Shown here piece by piece: positions 62,751 to 64,000 of a stretch of DNA of 64,000 nt (positions within the stretch are counted from its first letter, which is position 1; each line of letters starts with the position of its first letter). The notes beneath the pieces were generated by a model, which saw only the letters and a list, made by a program, of their open reading frames with translations, was not told the origin of the DNA and searched no databases. This DNA comes from an uncultured Chlorobiaceae bacterium (GTDB lineage Bacteria > Bacteroidota > Chlorobiia > Chlorobiales > Chlorobiaceae): the NCBI GenBank assembly GCA_903822595.1, contig CAIJPS010000103.1, forward strand, positions 1 to 64,000. The letters are read 5' to 3'. Position numbers and translations under genes: made by a program.

Positions 62751-64000
62751 ATGAGCATTAATAAAACAACAGCAGAAACAGCGGGCCAGCCGCATTCGAC
62801 GATTCTCATTATTGGCGGTGGTGCCGCAGGGATGGCTGCAGCCATTGCCGCACGCCGGAGCGCGAAAGCTTCCGGTCAGTCCTGTTCCATAACCATCCTT
62901 GAGCGGAATGCCCGTCCGGGAACGAAAATCAGGATATCGGGGGGAGGTAAATGCAATGTGACGCATAGTGGTACTCCGGCGGAGCTGCTTGAGCAGGGTT
63001 TTTTGCGTCGCAATGAAGCGCGTTTTTTGCGTCATGCCTTCTACAGCTTTTCAAACAGCGACCTTCTTGCCCTTCTGATTTTGCGGGGTGTTGAGACCGA
63101 GGCGCGGCCTGACGGAAAGGTTTTTCCCTTGAGCGGAGATGCCGCGACGGTTGCACGAGCCTTTGAGGAGCTGCTGCGGGAGTCGATGGTTCAGCAGCAC
63201 TATTCCTGCCTGGTTCGGCGTGTCGAACGCAAGGGCGAGCTTTTTGTTGTGACCACTGCCGACGGGGCCTTCACGGCAGATTGCCTCATTCTGGCAACCG
63301 GTGGGGTCTCCTGGTCAAAAATTGGTACAACGGGTGACGGTCTTGCATTTGCCCGTGAGCTTGGCCATACCATAACAAAACCTTCGGCAGCGCTGGCACC
63401 GCTCTATACCATAAAAGCTCCTCCCGCGTCTCTTTCAGGGCTGGCGCTTCGCGCAATCAGCCTTGTTGCCACTGCCGGGGGACGGAGTCTGGAGCGGCGT
63501 GGAGATCTGCTCTTCACGCACCGCGGTTTCAGCGGCCCTGTGGCACTCTCCCTTTCACGAGATATTGCGGAGTTGATGGGTGAGCAGGGTAATTGCACTC
63601 TCTATGCCGACCTGTTTCCTGAACAGAGCAGCGCTGAGCTTGAGGATGAGCTGCTCCGGCAGGCACGCAGGAGTGGTGCGCAGATGGTTCGCAAGTTCCT
63701 GCAGGCATGCCCGATTGCTCCTCATAAAGGCTCTTTTTGTGTGGCTCTGCAAGGTACACTTCCGACTGCACTTGTACCCTTTATCATGCGCCATGCGGGC
63801 CTTGAGAATGATGTCACCTGGAGCGGACTTGCAAGGGAAAAACGGCAATCGCTACTCTCTGTGCTCAAGCGTTTTTCGCTTGGCGACGTGCGCGATGTGC
63901 CGCTTGATCTGGGCGAAATCTCTGCCGGAGGTGTTTCGCTGGCGGAGGTGAACCCCAAAACCCTCTGTTCAAGGGTTGTTCCAAACCTCTATTTCTGCGG
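62751..64000 (+). CDS. HI0933-type NAD(P)/FAD-dependent oxidoreductase, 3' end outside window
   Basis: About 416 codons are visible and the frame continues past the right edge. FAD-binding ILIIGGGAAGMAAAIAARRS starts the protein, followed by the family signature RISGGGKCNVTHSGTPAEL, CLILATGGVSWSKIGTTGDG and FTHRGFSGPVALSLSRDIAE. The C-terminal SAGGVSLAEVNPKTL is typical of HI0933-like flavoproteins (the YhiN group), whose reaction is not well established. It follows the export operon after 81 bp and is probably a separate gene. Confidence 0.9.
   Translation, partial: MSINKTTAETAGQPHSTILIIGGGAAGMAAAIAARRSAKASGQSCSITILERNARPGTKIRISGGGKCNVTHSGTPAELLEQGFLRRNEARFLRHAFYSFSNSDLLALLILRGVETEARPDGKVFPLSGDAATVARAFEELLRESMVQQHYSCLVRRVERKGELFVVTTADGAFTADCLILATGGVSWSKIGTTGDGLAFARELGHTITKPSAALAPLYTIKAPPASLSGLALRAISLVATAGGRSLERRGDLLFTHRGFSGPVALSLSRDIAELMGEQGNCTLYADLFPEQSSAELEDELLRQARRSGAQMVRKFLQACPIAPHKGSFCVALQGTLPTALVPFIMRHAGLENDVTWSGLAREKRQSLLSVLKRFSLGDVRDVPLDLGEISAGGVSLAEVNPKTLCSRVVPNLYFC

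Overview
The window reads as a chromosomal segment of a green sulfur bacterium (Chlorobiaceae, Chlorobium/Pelodictyon group). This is inferred from recalled similarity of many proteins (a CPA2 antiporter, proBA, mpl, class I fumarase next to a pyruvate carboxylase B-type subunit, hrcA-grpE-dnaJ), moderate GC and few strong Shine-Dalgarno sites. There is no 16S rRNA, tRNA or photosynthesis gene here to prove it. No CRISPR array, complete insertion sequence, prophage or rRNA gene was seen.

Layout. 1-6.7 kb is housekeeping: proS (cut by the left edge), a secreted DUF4412 protein, prmC, the heat-shock run hrcA-grpE-dnaJ, and a malic enzyme convergent to dnaJ across a perfect 22-bp terminator palindrome. 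7.0-8.3 kb holds an integron-cassette-like unit: an orphan membrane protein gene followed by a 66-bp attC-like site, with a GC-rich non-coding island upstream. 8.3-14 kb carries a flavodoxin, gap, mpl, a sugar aminotransferase and an MFS transporter. 14-19.2 kb is a cluster of toxin-antitoxin (TA) genes (AbrB/PIN, VapBC, DUF4160/DUF2442, HicAB, BrnTA) interleaved with a hydrolase and a LolD-type ATPase. In three of these modules the toxin is broken and the antitoxin is intact: vapC by a -1 shift in an A8 run, hicA by a 92-bp palindromic repeat inserted into its 3' end, and brnT by a frameshift and loss of its start. 19.3-22 kb is proA, proB and an SMR transporter. 22-27 kb is a scarred region: a second copy of the 92-bp repeat, an Mrr-type nuclease fragment, a HicA-like gene behind a gene split at a C9 run and bounded by 33-bp direct repeats, unidentified remnants, and a ClC channel.

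27-36.8 kb holds a CPA2 antiporter, MsrB, a hydrolase / Cache-like lipoprotein / serpin operon and an ATP-grasp / alpha-E / transglutaminase operon. 37-42.4 kb has a UDP-glucuronate epimerase, an SOS-type umuD-umuC-SRAP group and prfC. 42.6-45.5 kb is a polar amino-acid ABC transporter with two oddities: a binding protein whose lobes are in permuted order, and an ATPase with a C-terminal histidine-kinase-ATPase-like extension. 45.6-56.6 kb is ppa, a KdsC-like phosphatase, a NeuB-like synthase, htpG, a ferritin-like/VIT1 fusion, a phosphotransferase/P-loop fusion, a universal stress protein, class I fumarase and a biotin-dependent carboxyltransferase; the last two fit C4 and anaplerotic metabolism. 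56.6-58.3 kb is a VOC/GNAT (ArsN2-like) pair split by a RelE-type TA module, with 74 bp of the junction duplicated on both sides. 58.4-62.7 kb is a three-gene ABC export system, followed by an HI0933-type flavoprotein cut by the right edge.

The recurrent theme is small-scale genome scarring: TA modules, homopolymer frameshifts, a mobile palindromic repeat and duplicated insertion junctions. The cassette/attC unit, the repeat-disrupted hicA and the C9-split operon are the most worthwhile leads.
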